A stretch of DNA of 64,000 nucleotides from Rhodopseudomonas palustris (GCF_003226555.1 NZ_QKQS01000013.1:99890-163889), one strand, 5' to 3'; numbered from the stretch's first letter, positions 18,497 through 28,763 are shown. Numbers and translations are program-made. Notes: generated by a model not told the origin, from the letters alone.

Positions 18497-19717
18497 TCAC
18501 TGATGACGATCATCCTCATCCGGCGCGTCACGACCGGACTCGTCCTCGGCGTCGTCCGATTCGGCGGTATCGATTTCCGCAGCATCGGCGTCGAGATCAG
18601 TCTCGGCCTCGCCCATCGCAGCCTCTTCGCTCTCGGCCACCGTCTCCGCGGCTAGATCCGCCTCGACCAGTTCCGCTTCCGCGGTTTCGATCTCGATGGC
18701 GACATCATCCTCCGCGGCGATCTCGTCGACCTCGGCGTCCTCCGCCTCCAGCTCGACATCACCGACCTGTCCGGCCTCGTCGTCTGCGCTGGCATCAGCC
18801 TGTTCGGTGTCGGCGAAGCCGGTCTCGGCCTCGGCCATCTCATCCGCCGTTTCGACGATGCCCGCCTCGAGGGCTGCGGTCTCGAGTTCGGCCGTCTCCG
18901 CGGTTTCAAGCTCCGCGTCACCCGTCTCGGCAACCACTCTGGCCCCGGCGGTCTCAGACGAGGAGGCCTCCTCGGCATTGCCTTCCAGATCCTCGGGGTC
19001 GGCTTGCGGCGCCAGCGCCAGATCGAGATCGCCGGGCTCCAGCGGATCTTCGTCCTCGCGCAGCTCCGGATCGTCCGACGGGGTCGGCACGCTGAAGCCG
19101 GTCGGCAGACGGGTGTCGAGCAGGCCGGTGCCCTTGAGCTCTTCGAGCCCCGGCAGGTCGGTCAGAGACTCCAGGCTGAACTGCGACAGGAACGCTTCGG
19201 TGGTGCCGAAGGTCAGCGGCCGGCCCGGCGTCTTGCGACGGCCGCGCGGCTTGATCCAGCCGGTTTCCAGCAGCACGTCGAGCGTGCCCTTCGAGGTCGC
19301 CACGCCGCGGATCTCTTCGATCTCAACGCGGGTGATCGGCTGGTGATAGGCGATGATCGCCAGCATCTCGATCGCGGCGCGCGACAGCTTACGGGTCTCG
19401 GTCGACTCGCGGGTCATCAGCCAGGCAAGATCGCCGGCGGTGCGGAACGACCATTTGTTGGCGACTCGGACAAGATTCACGCCACGACCAGCATAGTCCT
19501 CCTGCAGCTGCTTCAGCGCGACCTTGACGTCGACGCCTTCGGGCATCCGCTTGGCGAGCGCCGCCTGGTCGAGCGGTTCAGGGGACGCGAACAGCAGGGC
19601 TTCGAGCAGGCGCAGCTCCTCGGGCCGGGACTGCGGCTGCTGTTCGGCGCTGTCATCAGCGAGATGTTCGACCGGCTGTTCGAACTCCACGATGCGCTTC
19701 TCCGCCAGACTTGCCAT
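18497..19717 (-). CDS. scpB: Segregation and condensation protein ScpB with a long acidic tail
   Basis: 406 residues from ATG 19717 (MASLAEKRIVEF), which has an AAGGAGA ribosome binding site; a GTG at 19738 is an alternative. ScpB is the winged-helix (kite) subunit of the Smc-ScpAB condensin. The family core (LRLLEALLFASPEPLD through EMLAIIAYHQPITRVEIEEIRGV and LLETGWIKPRGRRKTPGRPLTFGTT) ends near residue 210. The last 180 or so residues are nearly all Glu, Ala, Asp, Thr and Val and look disordered. Most ScpB proteins are about 180-240 residues, so this tail nearly doubles the size. It lies directly after scpA. Confidence 0.94.
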   Translation of the reverse strand: MASLAEKRIVEFEQPVEHLADDSAEQQPQSRPEELRLLEALLFASPEPLDQAALAKRMPEGVDVKVALKQLQEDYAGRGVNLVRVANKWSFRTAGDLAWLMTRESTETRKLSRAAIEMLAIIAYHQPITRVEIEEIRGVATSKGTLDVLLETGWIKPRGRRKTPGRPLTFGTTEAFLSQFSLESLTDLPGLEELKGTGLLDTRLPTGFSVPTPSDDPELREDEDPLEPGDLDLALAPQADPEDLEGNAEEASSSETAGARVVAETGDAELETAETAELETAALEAGIVETADEMAEAETGFADTEQADASADDEAGQVGDVELEAEDAEVDEIAAEDDVAIEIETAEAELVEADLAAETVAESEEAAMGEAETDLDADAAEIDTAESDDAEDESGRDAPDEDDRHQ

Positions 19718-19737
19718 GGCTCGGTCTCCTTCTTCCA

Positions 19738-20568
19738 CTACCCGACCGGAGCATCCGGTAAGGCTGCCGCTTCCATCGCTGGAGACGGCGGACGCTTACG
19801 AAAATACAAAGGTGCCAGCGGCGCGGACTGGTGCAGCTCGACTTCGCCTTCGCGCACCAGTTCGAGCGCGGCGGCGAAGCTCGACGCCAGCACCGTGGCG
19901 CGCTGGGTCGGATCTGGCATGTAGCGCAGCAGGTATTCGTCGAGCCGGCTCCAGTCCTCGGCGAGCCCGACCAGCCGCTCCAGCGACGCGCGCGCCTCGC
20001 TCAGCGACCACACCGTGCGCTTGGCAAGATGCACCGTGGTGAGCACGCGCGACTGCCGCTGCGACGCGTAGGCACTGAGCAGGTCGTACAGCGTCGCTGT
20101 GAATTTTGGATGCTTGATCTCGGCGATCTCTTCGACCTGACCGCGCGGGAAGATGTCGCGATTGAGCTGGGGCCGCGTCATCAGCCGGTTCGCCGCCTCG
20201 CGGATCGCCTCGAGCTTGCGCAGCCGGTTGGCCAGCGCATTGGCCATGTCTTCGGCGCTCGGTCCTTCCTGGGCCGGCGGCTCCGGCAGCAGCAGGCGCG
20301 ATTTCAGAAAGGCGAGCCACGCCGCCATCACCAGATAGTCGGCGGCGAGTTCGAGCCGGATCTTCCGCGCTTCGTCGATGAACAGCAGATACTGATCGGC
20401 GAGCGCCAGAATCGAGATCTTGTGCAGATCGACCTTCTGCTGCCGCGCCAGCGTGAGCAACAGATCGAGCGGGCCTTCATAGCCCTCGACGTCGATCACG
20501 AGCGCCTCGTCCTGCTCGACCTGTTCGACGGGCCGGCCGGTTTCGAATTGCAGAATTTCAGCGGTCAT
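19738..20568 (-). CDS. scpA: Segregation and condensation protein ScpA
   Basis: 276 residues from ATG 20568 (MTAEILQFETGRP), which overlaps the nagZ stop by 4 bases (ATGA). ScpA is the kleisin that bridges Smc heads. The conserved N-terminal block VDVEGYEGPLDLLLTLARQQKVDLHKISILALADQYL and the C-terminal FAALELVREGEVELHQSAPLAPLYF are present. The frame extends upstream, but only inside nagZ. It is in the operon nagZ-scpA-scpB. Confidence 0.96.
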   Translation of the reverse strand: MTAEILQFETGRPVEQVEQDEALVIDVEGYEGPLDLLLTLARQQKVDLHKISILALADQYLLFIDEARKIRLELAADYLVMAAWLAFLKSRLLLPEPPAQEGPSAEDMANALANRLRKLEAIREAANRLMTRPQLNRDIFPRGQVEEIAEIKHPKFTATLYDLLSAYASQRQSRVLTTVHLAKRTVWSLSEARASLERLVGLAEDWSRLDEYLLRYMPDPTQRATVLASSFAAALELVREGEVELHQSAPLAPLYFRKRPPSPAMEAAALPDAPVG

Positions 20569-21590
20569 GCGCCCACCCTTGCGCGGCCGATCAAGGTTTC
20601 GAGTTCGGCCCACGCCGCGGCGCGGTCGAACGGCTGCGGGGCGCGGCGGGCGGCCAGCGCCGCCTCGGCGCGTGTCAGCGCCCTGCCCTGAAGCTCCGGC
20701 GTCTCCGCCGCCACCTGCCGCATCTCGTCCAGCTTGCCGTTGCAATGCAGGACGACGTCGCAGCCCGCCGCAACGATCGCACGGGTGCGTTCGGTGATGT
20801 TACCGGCCAGCGCGTTCATCGAAACGTCGTCGCTCATCAGCAATCCTTGGAACCCGATCGATTCGCGAATCACCCGGTCGATGATTGTCGCAGAAGTGGT
20901 CGCGGGTTGGGCGGCGTCGAGCGCGCTAAACACAACATGTGCAGTCATCGCCATCGGCAGGTCGGCCAGCGGCCGGAACGCGGCGAAGTCGGTGCGGTCC
21001 AGTTCCTCCGGCGCGGTATCGACGGTCGGCAGCCGATGATGGCTGTCGGCGGTGGCGCGGCCGTGACCGGGAATATGCTTGAGCACCGGCAGCACGCCGC
21101 CCTGCGCCAGGCCCTCGGTGACGGCGCGGGCGATCGCCGCGACCTTGTCCGGTGAGGTGCCGTAGGCCCGGTCGCCAATGACCGCATCGGCGCCGGCAAC
21201 CGGCACGTCGGCGAGCGGCAAGCAGTCGACCGTAATCCCCAGCGCAGCAAGATCATCGGCGATCAGCCGGGCGCTGAGCCGCGCCGCGGTCAGCCCGGCC
21301 TCCGTATCGATATCGTAGAGCGATGAGAACACCGCGCCGGGCGGATAGGCCGGCCAATGCGGCGGCCCCAGCCGCTGCACCCGCCCGCCTTCCTGATCGA
21401 TCAGTACCGGGGCGTCTGGAGAATCGACGGACGCGCGCAATTCCTCAACCAGCGCCTTGACTTGCGCCGGATTGTCGACATTGCGCTTGAATAAAATAAA
21501 GCCCCAAGGGCGAGATTCGTGGAAAAATCCGCGTTCGTCGTCGCTGAGGCTGAGCCCGGCCAGGCCGGAAATGAAGGCGCGCGGTGACAT
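20565..21590 (-). CDS. nagZ: Beta-N-acetylhexosaminidase (glycoside hydrolase family 3)
   Basis: 341 residues. NagZ removes GlcNAc from muropeptides during cell-wall recycling in the cytoplasm. The GH3 signature KHIPGHGRATADSH with the His that acts as acid/base is in the middle, and the nucleophile Asp lies in GLLMSDDVSMNAL. The N-terminus (GLSLSDDERGFFHESRPWGFILFKRNVDNPAQV) is also typical, and no signal peptide is present. It sits between the SPOR protein gene and scpA, an order common in alphaproteobacteria. Confidence 0.95.
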   Translation of the reverse strand: MSPRAFISGLAGLSLSDDERGFFHESRPWGFILFKRNVDNPAQVKALVEELRASVDSPDAPVLIDQEGGRVQRLGPPHWPAYPPGAVFSSLYDIDTEAGLTAARLSARLIADDLAALGITVDCLPLADVPVAGADAVIGDRAYGTSPDKVAAIARAVTEGLAQGGVLPVLKHIPGHGRATADSHHRLPTVDTAPEELDRTDFAAFRPLADLPMAMTAHVVFSALDAAQPATTSATIIDRVIRESIGFQGLLMSDDVSMNALAGNITERTRAIVAAGCDVVLHCNGKLDEMRQVAAETPELQGRALTRAEAALAARRAPQPFDRAAAWAELETLIGRARVGA

Positions 21591-21637
21591 ACAGCGCGCT
21601 TAGCCCGCGCGCGCCTCCAGGGTCAAGGAAACCGCCG

Positions 21638-23308
21638 TTAATTCCTCTGGACGAAGCACTGTCCGCCGGCACTTTTTAGGTTCCCGCAGACCTGCTGCGC
21701 CTGTTCGGCCGAAGCGAACGGGCCGACCATGGCGCGGTAGTAGACGCCCTTGCTGCCGAGATCGACCTTCTTGATCATGTGTGGTTGCGAGCCGAGCACC
21801 GAAGAGAACTTGCCCTGCAGCATCCGGTACGACGACTTGGCGTCGGCCTCGCTGCGCTGCGAGGACACCTGCACGACGTAACCGCCCGAGGTCACTGGTT
21901 CGGCGGCCGGCAGTGAAGCGACGCGCTGGGCGCGTGGCGCCGGACTCTCTCCCGCTCCGGGCGAAAGCGACAAGGGTGCGGCACCGGCCGAGGCATTGGC
22001 ATCCTCGACATTGCGTGCCGGCGTCCGCGCCGGCGGCGGTGCGGTGCGGCTGGCCTGCCGCGCAGCAGCCGTGCCGCCAGCCGTCTGAGCGGACTGATCG
22101 GCCTGATCCGGCCGGATGCTGAAGGTCTTGATCCTGCGCGGCTCGTCGCCAGCCAGAGTGCCGTTGTTCGGCGGCGGTGTCAGGTTCGGCTTGGTGCCGG
22201 GCGCGACGCTGGCGACGGTCGGCGGGTTTGGATTTTGATTGAGCTGGGGCAACACCACCCGCGGACCTGAGCCCGGCATCCGCGACGGATCGGCGGCCGG
22301 CTGCTCTTCGCGCGACACCAGCGCCTCGACGCCGTTTCCGGACGCGAGACGATCCTGGATCGGCTTGCCGGCATTGTCGCTCGACGGTCCCGGAATCTTG
22401 GTCGGGGTGGTGTCGGCCTTGATCACGGGCGGCTCGCCGCTGCGCGTCGCGCCGGCGAAGGTGCGATAGGCCAGCGCCCCGCCGGTGCCGACCACGGCCA
22501 ACGCCAGAATCGCCGCCACGGTGGTCATGGTATGGCGGCGCGGCTTCAGCGGCTGGCTATCGGCCATCTCGTCATAGCCGTCGCCATAACCGTACCCCGG
22601 ATCCTGATAGCCGCCGATCGGCGCCGGATCTGCCGGAAGCTCACCATAGAGCGTCTCGTCGTAGCGCCCGGGTTCGAGCGACGTCTGGCCACTGGTAGCC
22701 GGAAGAGGATCGTATTGCGGCTCGTAAGCGACGCGGTCCGGCTGCACCAGATCGAGCTGACGCTGTTGTTCGACCGGAATCGGATCGAATCGCGGCTCGG
22801 GAGCCCGCGGCGCGATCGGCTCAGGATCGAACGAACGCATGTCGAGCGAGCGCGGCTCCACCGGCGACTGCATCGCCGGAGCCCGCTCGTAGCTGGTGAG
22901 ATCGGCACGCCGCGGCGGAGTCGCAGCGCTGATGAAGGACGGTGGCCGGCTGAAGTCGGGCTCCGGCGGCAGGACCGGTTCGGGAGCCCGCGGCGGCTCT
23001 GGCGCGCGCGACGGCTGGCGATGCTGCATCCAGGACGGCATCGGCGGCGCCGACAACTCGTCGTCGGCGGGCGGCACAGCGCGGCTGGCACGGAAATCAC
23101 CACCCCGGAAATCGGTAGCGCGGGTCTGCGGTGCGATCGGCGGCGCCGACTCGGTGCGTGCAGCAGACTGACCGAACGGGTCGGTCTGACCGATCAGACG
23201 AGCGAGCTCGGCGAGCGGATCGTTCTCCGGCTTCTGCGGATAGCGGGAGGTCGGAAGGCTGTCATCGTCTTCCGTCGGAAAAGGTCGACTCTGATATCGA
23301 TCCGTCAT
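21638..23308 (-). CDS. SPOR domain protein, single-pass membrane
   Basis: 556 residues from ATG 23308 (MTDRYQSRPF). The long N-terminal half is Pro/Arg/Glu-rich and cytoplasmic, one membrane helix follows (TMTTVAAILALAVVGTGGALAY, about residues 260-280), and a Pro/Ala-rich periplasmic linker leads to a C-terminal SPOR domain (GGYVVQVSSQRSEADAKSSYRMLQ to CGNLKSAGGQCFVQ). SPOR domains bind denuded peptidoglycan at the division septum, so a cell-division role is likely. It is upstream of nagZ and downstream of argS, an arrangement conserved in related genomes. Confidence 0.92.
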   Translation of the reverse strand: MTDRYQSRPFPTEDDDSLPTSRYPQKPENDPLAELARLIGQTDPFGQSAARTESAPPIAPQTRATDFRGGDFRASRAVPPADDELSAPPMPSWMQHRQPSRAPEPPRAPEPVLPPEPDFSRPPSFISAATPPRRADLTSYERAPAMQSPVEPRSLDMRSFDPEPIAPRAPEPRFDPIPVEQQRQLDLVQPDRVAYEPQYDPLPATSGQTSLEPGRYDETLYGELPADPAPIGGYQDPGYGYGDGYDEMADSQPLKPRRHTMTTVAAILALAVVGTGGALAYRTFAGATRSGEPPVIKADTTPTKIPGPSSDNAGKPIQDRLASGNGVEALVSREEQPAADPSRMPGSGPRVVLPQLNQNPNPPTVASVAPGTKPNLTPPPNNGTLAGDEPRRIKTFSIRPDQADQSAQTAGGTAAARQASRTAPPPARTPARNVEDANASAGAAPLSLSPGAGESPAPRAQRVASLPAAEPVTSGGYVVQVSSQRSEADAKSSYRMLQGKFSSVLGSQPHMIKKVDLGSKGVYYRAMVGPFASAEQAQQVCGNLKSAGGQCFVQRN

Positions 23309-23410
23309 TGTGATGTCGCGTCCCATTCGGGAAAGCAGCCAAAGGCGCCCTCGCAGACGTCACGGCCGCTTTCACAAGCCGCTCCAGATCCCCATCTGAC
23401 GGCCGATCCC

Positions 23411-25204
23411 CTATCGCATCTCGTCCGGCGCAGTGACGCCGAGAATGGCGAGCCCCGAGGCCAAAACCGAGACGACGGCTTGGACCATCGCCAAGCGCGC
23501 TCGGGTAATCTCTGCATCATTATTGATAATGAAGCGTAAATGAGGCAAATCGCGGCCATGCGTCCAAAGCGCATGAAATTCGCTCGCGAGCTCATTGAGA
23601 TAAAACGCAATTCGGTGCGGCTCGTGGGCCTGCGCAGCGGCCTCGACGATGCGCGGGTACAGCGCCAGAAGCTTCAATAGTTCGAGCTCGGCCGGATCGT
23701 TCAGTCGCTCCAGCGGCGCCTGCCGCAGCATCGCCGCCCGCTCCTGAGAATCCTCCGGCAGATCCGGAACGACCTCGCGCGCGTTGCGGAAGATCGAATG
23801 GCCGCGCGCGTGCCCGTACTGCACGTAGAACACCGGATTGTCTTTCGACTGCTCGATGACCTTGGCGAGGTCGAAATCGAGCACGGCGTCGTTCTTGCGG
23901 AACAGCATCATGAAACGGACGGCGTCGGAACCGACCTCGTCGACCACTTCACGCAACGTGACGAAGTCGCCGGCCCGCTTCGACATCTTCACCGGCTCGC
24001 CATTGCGCAGCAGCCGGACGAGCTGAACGATCTTGACGTCGAGCGCGCCCTTGCCAGCCGTCACCGCCTGGATCGCGGCCTGCATCCGCTTGATATAGCC
24101 GCCGTGATCGGCGCCCCAGACGTCGACCATGTTGGCGAAGCCGGCGTCGAACTTGACCTTGTGGTAGGCAATGTCGGATGCGAAGTAGGTGTAGGAGCCG
24201 TCCGACTTCAGCAGGGGCCGGTCGACGTCGTCGCCATAGGCGGTGGCACGGAACAGGGTCTGCTCGCGGTCCTCGTAGTCCTCGACCGGTGCGCCCTTCG
24301 GCGGCGGCAGTCGTCCCTGATACACGTCACCCTTGGCGCGCAGGAAATCGATGGTGTCGGCGACGCGGTTGCGGCCGCCCTCGATCAATGAACGCTCGGA
24401 GAAGAACACCTCATGGGTGATGGCGAGCGCAGCGAGGTCGCCCTTGATCGCCTCCATCATCATCGCAATCGCCTTGGCGCGGACGATTGGCAGCCAATCG
24501 CTCTCGGGCTTCTGGTTCAGCGCGTGGCCGTGCTCGGCGGCGAGCGCCTCCCCGACCGGGACAAGGTAGTCGCCGGGATAAAGCCCCTCCGGGATCGCGC
24601 CGATGTCTTCGCCAAGCGCCTCGCGGTAGCGCAGGAACGCCGAGCGGGCGAGCACGTCGACCTGAGCACCGGCGTCGTTGATGTAGTACTCGCGGGTGAC
24701 GGCGTAGCCGGCGGTGTCGAGCAGATTGGCCAGTGCATCGCCGAACACCGCACCGCGGCAGTGGCCGACATGCATCGGCCCGGTCGGATTGGCCGAAACG
24801 TACTCGACATTGATCTTTTCGCCGCCGCCGATGGTGCTGCGGCCGTATTTCGGTCCGGCGTCGAGCACGGCGCGCAGCGCCTCCGCCCACACCGCCGGCT
24901 TCAGCGTCAGATTGATGAAACCGGGGCCAGCGATCGCCACCTGATCGATCAGCTCCTCGGCACGCAGCTTGTCGGCGATCTTCCCGGCCAGATCGCGCGG
25001 CTTGGCCTTGGCGTCCTTGGCCAGCACCATCGCGGCGTTGGTCGCCATGTCGCCGTGGGAGGCGTCCTTCGGCGGCTCGACCACGATGCGCGACAGGTCG
25101 ATCCCGGCGGGCAGCGCGCCCTCTTCGATCAGCGCCGCGCACACCGCGTGCACGCGCGACAGGAGACGGGCGAAAAGATGCGTGGACATCGGGAGCTCGG
25201 CCAT
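23411..25204 (-). CDS. argS: Arginyl-tRNA synthetase
   Basis: About 597 residues. I place the start at ATG 25204 ([11 protein letters not shown]); a TTG at 25213 and an ATG at 25189 are also possible because no ribosome binding site stands out. A class I synthetase: the HIGH-type motif is in [20 protein letters not shown] and the KMSKS-type motif in [20 protein letters not shown]. The N-terminal additional domain and the C-terminal anticodon-binding helix bundle ([14 protein letters not shown]-like, ending in [17 protein letters not shown]) are complete. Length and order are ordinary. Confidence 0.96.
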   Translation of the reverse strand: MAELPMSTHLFARLLSRVHAVCAALIEEGALPAGIDLSRIVVEPPKDASHGDMATNAAMVLAKDAKAKPRDLAGKIADKLRAEELIDQVAIAGPGFINLTLKPAVWAEALRAVLDAGPKYGRSTIGGGEKINVEYVSANPTGPMHVGHCRGAVFGDALANLLDTAGYAVTREYYINDAGAQVDVLARSAFLRYREALGEDIGAIPEGLYPGDYLVPVGEALAAEHGHALNQKPESDWLPIVRAKAIAMMMEAIKGDLAALAITHEVFFSERSLIEGGRNRVADTIDFLRAKGDVYQGRLPPPKGAPVEDYEDREQTLFRATAYGDDVDRPLLKSDGSYTYFASDIAYHKVKFDAGFANMVDVWGADHGGYIKRMQAAIQAVTAGKGALDVKIVQLVRLLRNGEPVKMSKRAGDFVTLREVVDEVGSDAVRFMMLFRKNDAVLDFDLAKVIEQSKDNPVFYVQYGHARGHSIFRNAREVVPDLPEDSQERAAMLRQAPLERLNDPAELELLKLLALYPRIVEAAAQAHEPHRIAFYLNELASEFHALWTHGRDLPHLRFIINNDAEITRARLAMVQAVVSVLASGLAILGVTAPDEMR

Positions 25205-25255
25205 ATCTGACAAGGGAAAATGGGAGCGACCGTTTCGGGCCGGTCCGGGCGCCGC

Positions 25256-26470
25256 CTAACGCAAATCTGGGGTCGAGTCAAAAAGCCGCTGATGTTCGGC
25301 GAGCGCGTAGCGGTCGGTCATCCCGGCGATGAAATTGCGAATCCGCAGCAGCCTGTCGGCTTCGCATTCGGCGACCGGCCCATTGGCGGGCAGCCAATCC
25401 GGCGGCAGGTCCTCCGGATGATCGCAATAGCGCTGAAACAGCTCGGCGACGATCGCCTCGGCGTCGCGCATCACCTTCATCACCCGCTCGGCGCGGTACA
25501 TCCGGGTCCACAGGAAGGCCTTGATCTCGGCTTCGGCTTTGGCGGTGTCGACCGGAAATGTCACCAGCGCCCGCTCAGCGCGGCGGACATCGTCGGCCGA
25601 TCCCGGCCTCGCCTCGCCGATCCGGCGTTCTGCCTCGGCCGCGACTGCGCCGATGAAATGCGAGATCAGCTCGCGCACCAGTTCGGCACCGCGCCGCCCG
25701 TCGTCGAGGCTCGGAAAGCGCTTATCGATCGCGGCGATGATCCGGGCCACCAGCGGCACCTCGACAAGATCGTCGATCCCGAACAGCCCGGCGCGCAGGC
25801 CATCGTCAATGTCGTGGGCATTGTAGGCGATGTCGTCGGCGATCGCCGCCACCTGGGCCTCGAGCGACGCGAAGCTCCACAGCTGCAGGTCGAACCGCTG
25901 GTTGAACTCGGTGATGCCGCGCGGCACGCCGTGCTCGGCATAGCGCTTTAGCGGCGCGCCGGCACGGTCGGTCAGCGGGCCGTTGTGCTTGACCACGCCT
26001 TCCAGCGTCTCCCAGGTCAGGTTGAGGCCGTCGAACTCGGGATAGCGGTGTTCCAGTGCAGTCAGCACCCGCAGCGTCTGGGCATTGTGATCGAAGCCGC
26101 CAGCTTCTTTCAGGCAGGCGTCGAGCGCCCGCTCGCCGGCATGCCCGAACGGCGGGTGGCCGAGATCGTGCGCCAACGCCAGCGTCTCGGTGAGATCTTC
26201 GTCGAGCCCGAGCTGGCGGGCCAGCGCGCGGGCGATCTGCGCCACTTCCAGGCTGTGGGTCAGTCGGGTGCGGTAATGGTCGCCCTCGTGGAAGACGAAA
26301 ACCTGGGTCTTGTGCTTCAGCCGGCGGAACGCGTTGGAATGGATGACGCGGTCGCAATCGCGGCGAAACGCGCTGCGCGTCCGGCTCGGCGGCTCATGGA
26401 ATTGCCGGCCGCGGCTGTGGTCCGGATCGCAGCCAAAGGCTGCACGGGGAGCTGCCATTCCGACCGACAC
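25256..26470 (-). CDS. dgt: Deoxyguanosinetriphosphate triphosphohydrolase-like protein
   Basis: 404 residues if the GTG at 26470 ([19 protein letters not shown]) is the start; an ATG 12 bases later is the main alternative, and the frame is also open upstream to 26515. A metal-dependent HD-domain dNTPase that breaks dGTP or other dNTPs to nucleoside and triphosphate. Ligands are in [23 protein letters not shown] and [16 protein letters not shown]. The C-terminal region ([16 protein letters not shown]) is typical of dGTPase-like type 2 proteins. It is divergent from erpA, with about 106 bases between the starts. Confidence 0.93.
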   Translation of the reverse strand: MSVGMAAPRAAFGCDPDHSRGRQFHEPPSRTRSAFRRDCDRVIHSNAFRRLKHKTQVFVFHEGDHYRTRLTHSLEVAQIARALARQLGLDEDLTETLALAHDLGHPPFGHAGERALDACLKEAGGFDHNAQTLRVLTALEHRYPEFDGLNLTWETLEGVVKHNGPLTDRAGAPLKRYAEHGVPRGITEFNQRFDLQLWSFASLEAQVAAIADDIAYNAHDIDDGLRAGLFGIDDLVEVPLVARIIAAIDKRFPSLDDGRRGAELVRELISHFIGAVAAEAERRIGEARPGSADDVRRAERALVTFPVDTAKAEAEIKAFLWTRMYRAERVMKVMRDAEAIVAELFQRYCDHPEDLPPDWLPANGPVAECEADRLLRIRNFIAGMTDRYALAEHQRLFDSTPDLR

Positions 26471-26576
26471 GCGTGCGACTCGTCCTTCAGCGTTTGATTC
26501 TGCGGTGCGGCGCACTTAACTATTGTTGGCAAAGAAATCCAATGACGGGCCATGCCCGTCGACACGGAGCGGCGAG

Positions 26577-26909
26577 ATGACGGAATCGAGCGTCACCATC
26601 AGCGAACGCGCGGCGCGCCGGATCGGCGAAATCCTCAAGGGCGAAGGCCAAGGCGCGATGCTGCGGATCAGCGTCGAAGGCGGCGGCTGCTCGGGCTTCC
26701 AGTACAAATTCGATGTCGACCGCACCAAGACCGACGACGATCTGGTGATCGCCAGAGAGGGCGCGGTGGTGCTGGTCGATTCCGCTTCGGTGCCGTTCCT
26801 GGCCGGATCGGAAGTCGACTTCGTCGACGACCTGATCGGCGCCTCGTTCCGGGTCAACAACCCGAACGCCACCGCATCCTGCGGCTGCGGCACTAGCTTC
26901 TCGATCTGA
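26577..26909 (+). CDS. erpA: Iron-sulfur cluster insertion protein ErpA
   Basis: 110 residues from ATG 26577 (MTESSVTISERAARRIGEIL), with a GAGCGG-type site upstream. An A-type carrier that delivers Fe-S clusters to target enzymes. The three cluster-binding Cys are present in EGGGCSGFQYKF and in TASCGCGTSFSI near the C-terminus. It is convergent with the hypothetical gene at 26910, and the two stop codons directly abut with no gap. Confidence 0.95.
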   Translation: MTESSVTISERAARRIGEILKGEGQGAMLRISVEGGGCSGFQYKFDVDRTKTDDDLVIAREGAVVLVDSASVPFLAGSEVDFVDDLIGASFRVNNPNATASCGCGTSFSI

Positions 26910-27671
26910 TCAGCCGTATAGCGGCGCCTTTGGCGCCGGCGCGGTGGTGAATTCGGAAACGACGATCAGCTTCACCTCGCCAGTGCTGGTCTTGGTGCTG
27001 ACCATGCTCTTGATCGTCCAGGTCCCGTCGATGTTGTAACTGACATTGAAGGCAGTGAAGCCCTGGGTCGCGTCGCAGAGCGCGGCGGTGGTCGACATCG
27101 TGAGAAAATCGATTGCGGTACCCGCGATATAGCTCCCGATCTGCACGTAAAACTTGAGCGACGGCGTGCAGTCCAACGCAACGTTCGGCGGCGCCGTCAC
27201 AAAATTCGACAGCAAAATCCCGCCAGCGAGCGTCTGCATCGCGACACCGGCATTATAGGCGACCAGAGTCGGGTTGAACGACGCCGTGGCGATCCGGAAT
27301 GCGCCGGTCTTCAACCCGGCCGTGACCGTCGTCGGTGACAGGCCGAGCGCCGGTGTCACCGTCATCGTCGTGGTGTTACCTATCGGCGTGCCTCCCGCCG
27401 GCGTCGGCTCGATCGCGCGGATCGCCCCCGCCTGCCCGACCGGTTGTCCCGGTTGCGGCGGAGCAATCTGCTGCTGCACTCCCGCGTAGGTCTGCAGCGT
27501 GATCATGAAGCTCAAGATCGCGCCGGAGGCCGCATAGGGCAGCAGCGGCTGCCCCAACAGGCTGCTGGCATACACCTGACCGCCGCTCGAATACTGCGCC
27601 GGCTGCTGGAAGAAGCAGAAATTCTGCAGCGAGTTGCTGTTGTTCTGCAGATTGATGGTGACGGTGGTCAT
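26910..27671 (-). CDS. Conserved unknown protein, paralogue B of a tandem pair
   Basis: 253 residues from ATG 27671 (MTTVTINLQNNSNSLQNF); the frame is open to 27770 but the extra part is unlike the partner. It shares with the neighbour at 27801 the blocks LQNFxFFQQPAQYS-GGxVY, YAGVQQQxAPPQ, TTTMTV-P-LGL, YNAG-A-QTLAGG-LSNFV, LDC-P--KFYVQ-G-Y-AGT and CDAT-G-T-FNV-YN-DGTWT, about half identical by eye. There is no signal peptide, membrane helix or known motif; composition (Thr, Asn, Gln, Ser, Tyr rich) suggests a beta-rich protein. Two Cys (in LDCT and LCDAT) are conserved between the copies. Function unknown. It lies 129 bases after paralogue A in the same direction. Confidence 0.8.
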   Translation of the reverse strand: MTTVTINLQNNSNSLQNFCFFQQPAQYSSGGQVYASSLLGQPLLPYAASGAILSFMITLQTYAGVQQQIAPPQPGQPVGQAGAIRAIEPTPAGGTPIGNTTTMTVTPALGLSPTTVTAGLKTGAFRIATASFNPTLVAYNAGVAMQTLAGGILLSNFVTAPPNVALDCTPSLKFYVQIGSYIAGTAIDFLTMSTTAALCDATQGFTAFNVSYNIDGTWTIKSMVSTKTSTGEVKLIVVSEFTTAPAPKAPLYG

Positions 27672-27716
27672 CGTGTCAGCGCCATTGCTCCGTCCGCCAC
27701 GCCAAGTAACGCCAAC

Positions 27717-27743
27717 GGCCGGAAGCCGTCGAGGCCTCCGGCC
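27717..27743 (-). terminator. Hairpin between the two paralogues
   Basis: GGCCGGA-(13)-TCCGGCC forms a 7-bp G+C stem in the 129-base gap after paralogue A. There is no clear T run, so it could attenuate rather than stop transcription into paralogue B. Confidence 0.4.
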
Positions 27744-27800
27744 GCAGTCGCTGCTCCGCCGTCGAAGCAAACTTTCATTGCGTCGGCGGCGCGGCAGTTA

Positions 27801-28763
27801 CTAATCGAACACCGCGGTGGTGCCGGCAAGGTTGGTGCACATCACGCCCTGGTACGGCCCGCCGGTGGGGCCGACCTGATACTCGCGCGTCACTGCGATA
27901 TTGCCCGGCGCGCTGAGATTGGTCACGGTGATCGGCTTCAGGAAGTTGGCCGCGTTACCGGTGGAGACGACGGCGGTGCCGGCCTCGTTGAGGATTTCGG
28001 CTCGTGACGCCGCCGAGCCGATCAGCCCGGTCGTGTACACCGACTTCTCGACCAGACCACGGCTGCCGTCCGCCAGCATCGTCGAGACCATGTTCTTCAC
28101 CGTCCAGGTGCCGTCGACATTGTAGGTGACGTTGAAGGTGGTGTAGCCGGGGGTCGCGTCGCAGATCGCAGATCCCTGCGACGACGAGGTGAAGTTCATC
28201 ACTGTTCCGGCGGTGTAGGTACCAGTCTGGACGTAGAACTTGATGATCGGCTGACAGTCGAGATTGGAGTTCGGCTGAGCGGAGACGAAGTTCGACAGCG
28301 TGACGCCGCCGGCCAGCGTCTGCACCGCCGAACCGGCGTTGTAGGCCGTCAGGACCGGATTGAACACCGGTGTGATGATCCGGAACGAGCCGGACTGCGG
28401 TCCCGACGTCGAGACCGGCACCGACAGGCCCAGCGACGGCGAGACCGTCATGGTGGTGGTGTTGTTGGTCGGCTGACCGCCGGCGGCCGGGGTCAGATCG
28501 ATCGGCTGGCTCGCGGCGAGCTGCCCGGACGGCTGACCGACTTGCGGCGGCGCCACCTGCTGCTGGACGCCCGCATAGTACTGAAGCACCATCGAGAAGC
28601 TCAGCACCGCACCGGACTGGTCGTAGGGCAGCAGCGCCTGACTGTAGAGGCTGTTGGTGTAGACCTGGGCGCCGCCGGAATACTGCGCCGGCTGCTGGAA
28701 GAAGAAGAAGTTCTGGAGCGTGGTGCTCTTGTTGGTGACGTTGATCGTGATCGTCGTGGCCAT
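27801..28763 (-). CDS. Conserved unknown protein, paralogue A of a tandem pair
   Basis: 320 residues from ATG 28763, with a strong CAGGAG ribosome binding site 6 bases upstream. The first 250 residues align with paralogue B along their whole length (start ATTITINVTNKSTTLQNFFFFQQPAQY). An extra C-terminal section of about 70 residues (from KSVYTTGLIGSAASRAEIL to GVMCTNLAGTTAVFD) is missing in B. There is no signal peptide or membrane segment, and I do not recognise a named family. The upstream region has two copies of an operator-like dyad, and an XRE regulator gene precedes it on the same strand, so regulated expression is likely. Confidence 0.82.
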   Translation of the reverse strand: MATTITINVTNKSTTLQNFFFFQQPAQYSGGAQVYTNSLYSQALLPYDQSGAVLSFSMVLQYYAGVQQQVAPPQVGQPSGQLAASQPIDLTPAAGGQPTNNTTTMTVSPSLGLSVPVSTSGPQSGSFRIITPVFNPVLTAYNAGSAVQTLAGGVTLSNFVSAQPNSNLDCQPIIKFYVQTGTYTAGTVMNFTSSSQGSAICDATPGYTTFNVTYNVDGTWTVKNMVSTMLADGSRGLVEKSVYTTGLIGSAASRAEILNEAGTAVVSTGNAANFLKPITVTNLSAPGNIAVTREYQVGPTGGPYQGVMCTNLAGTTAVFD

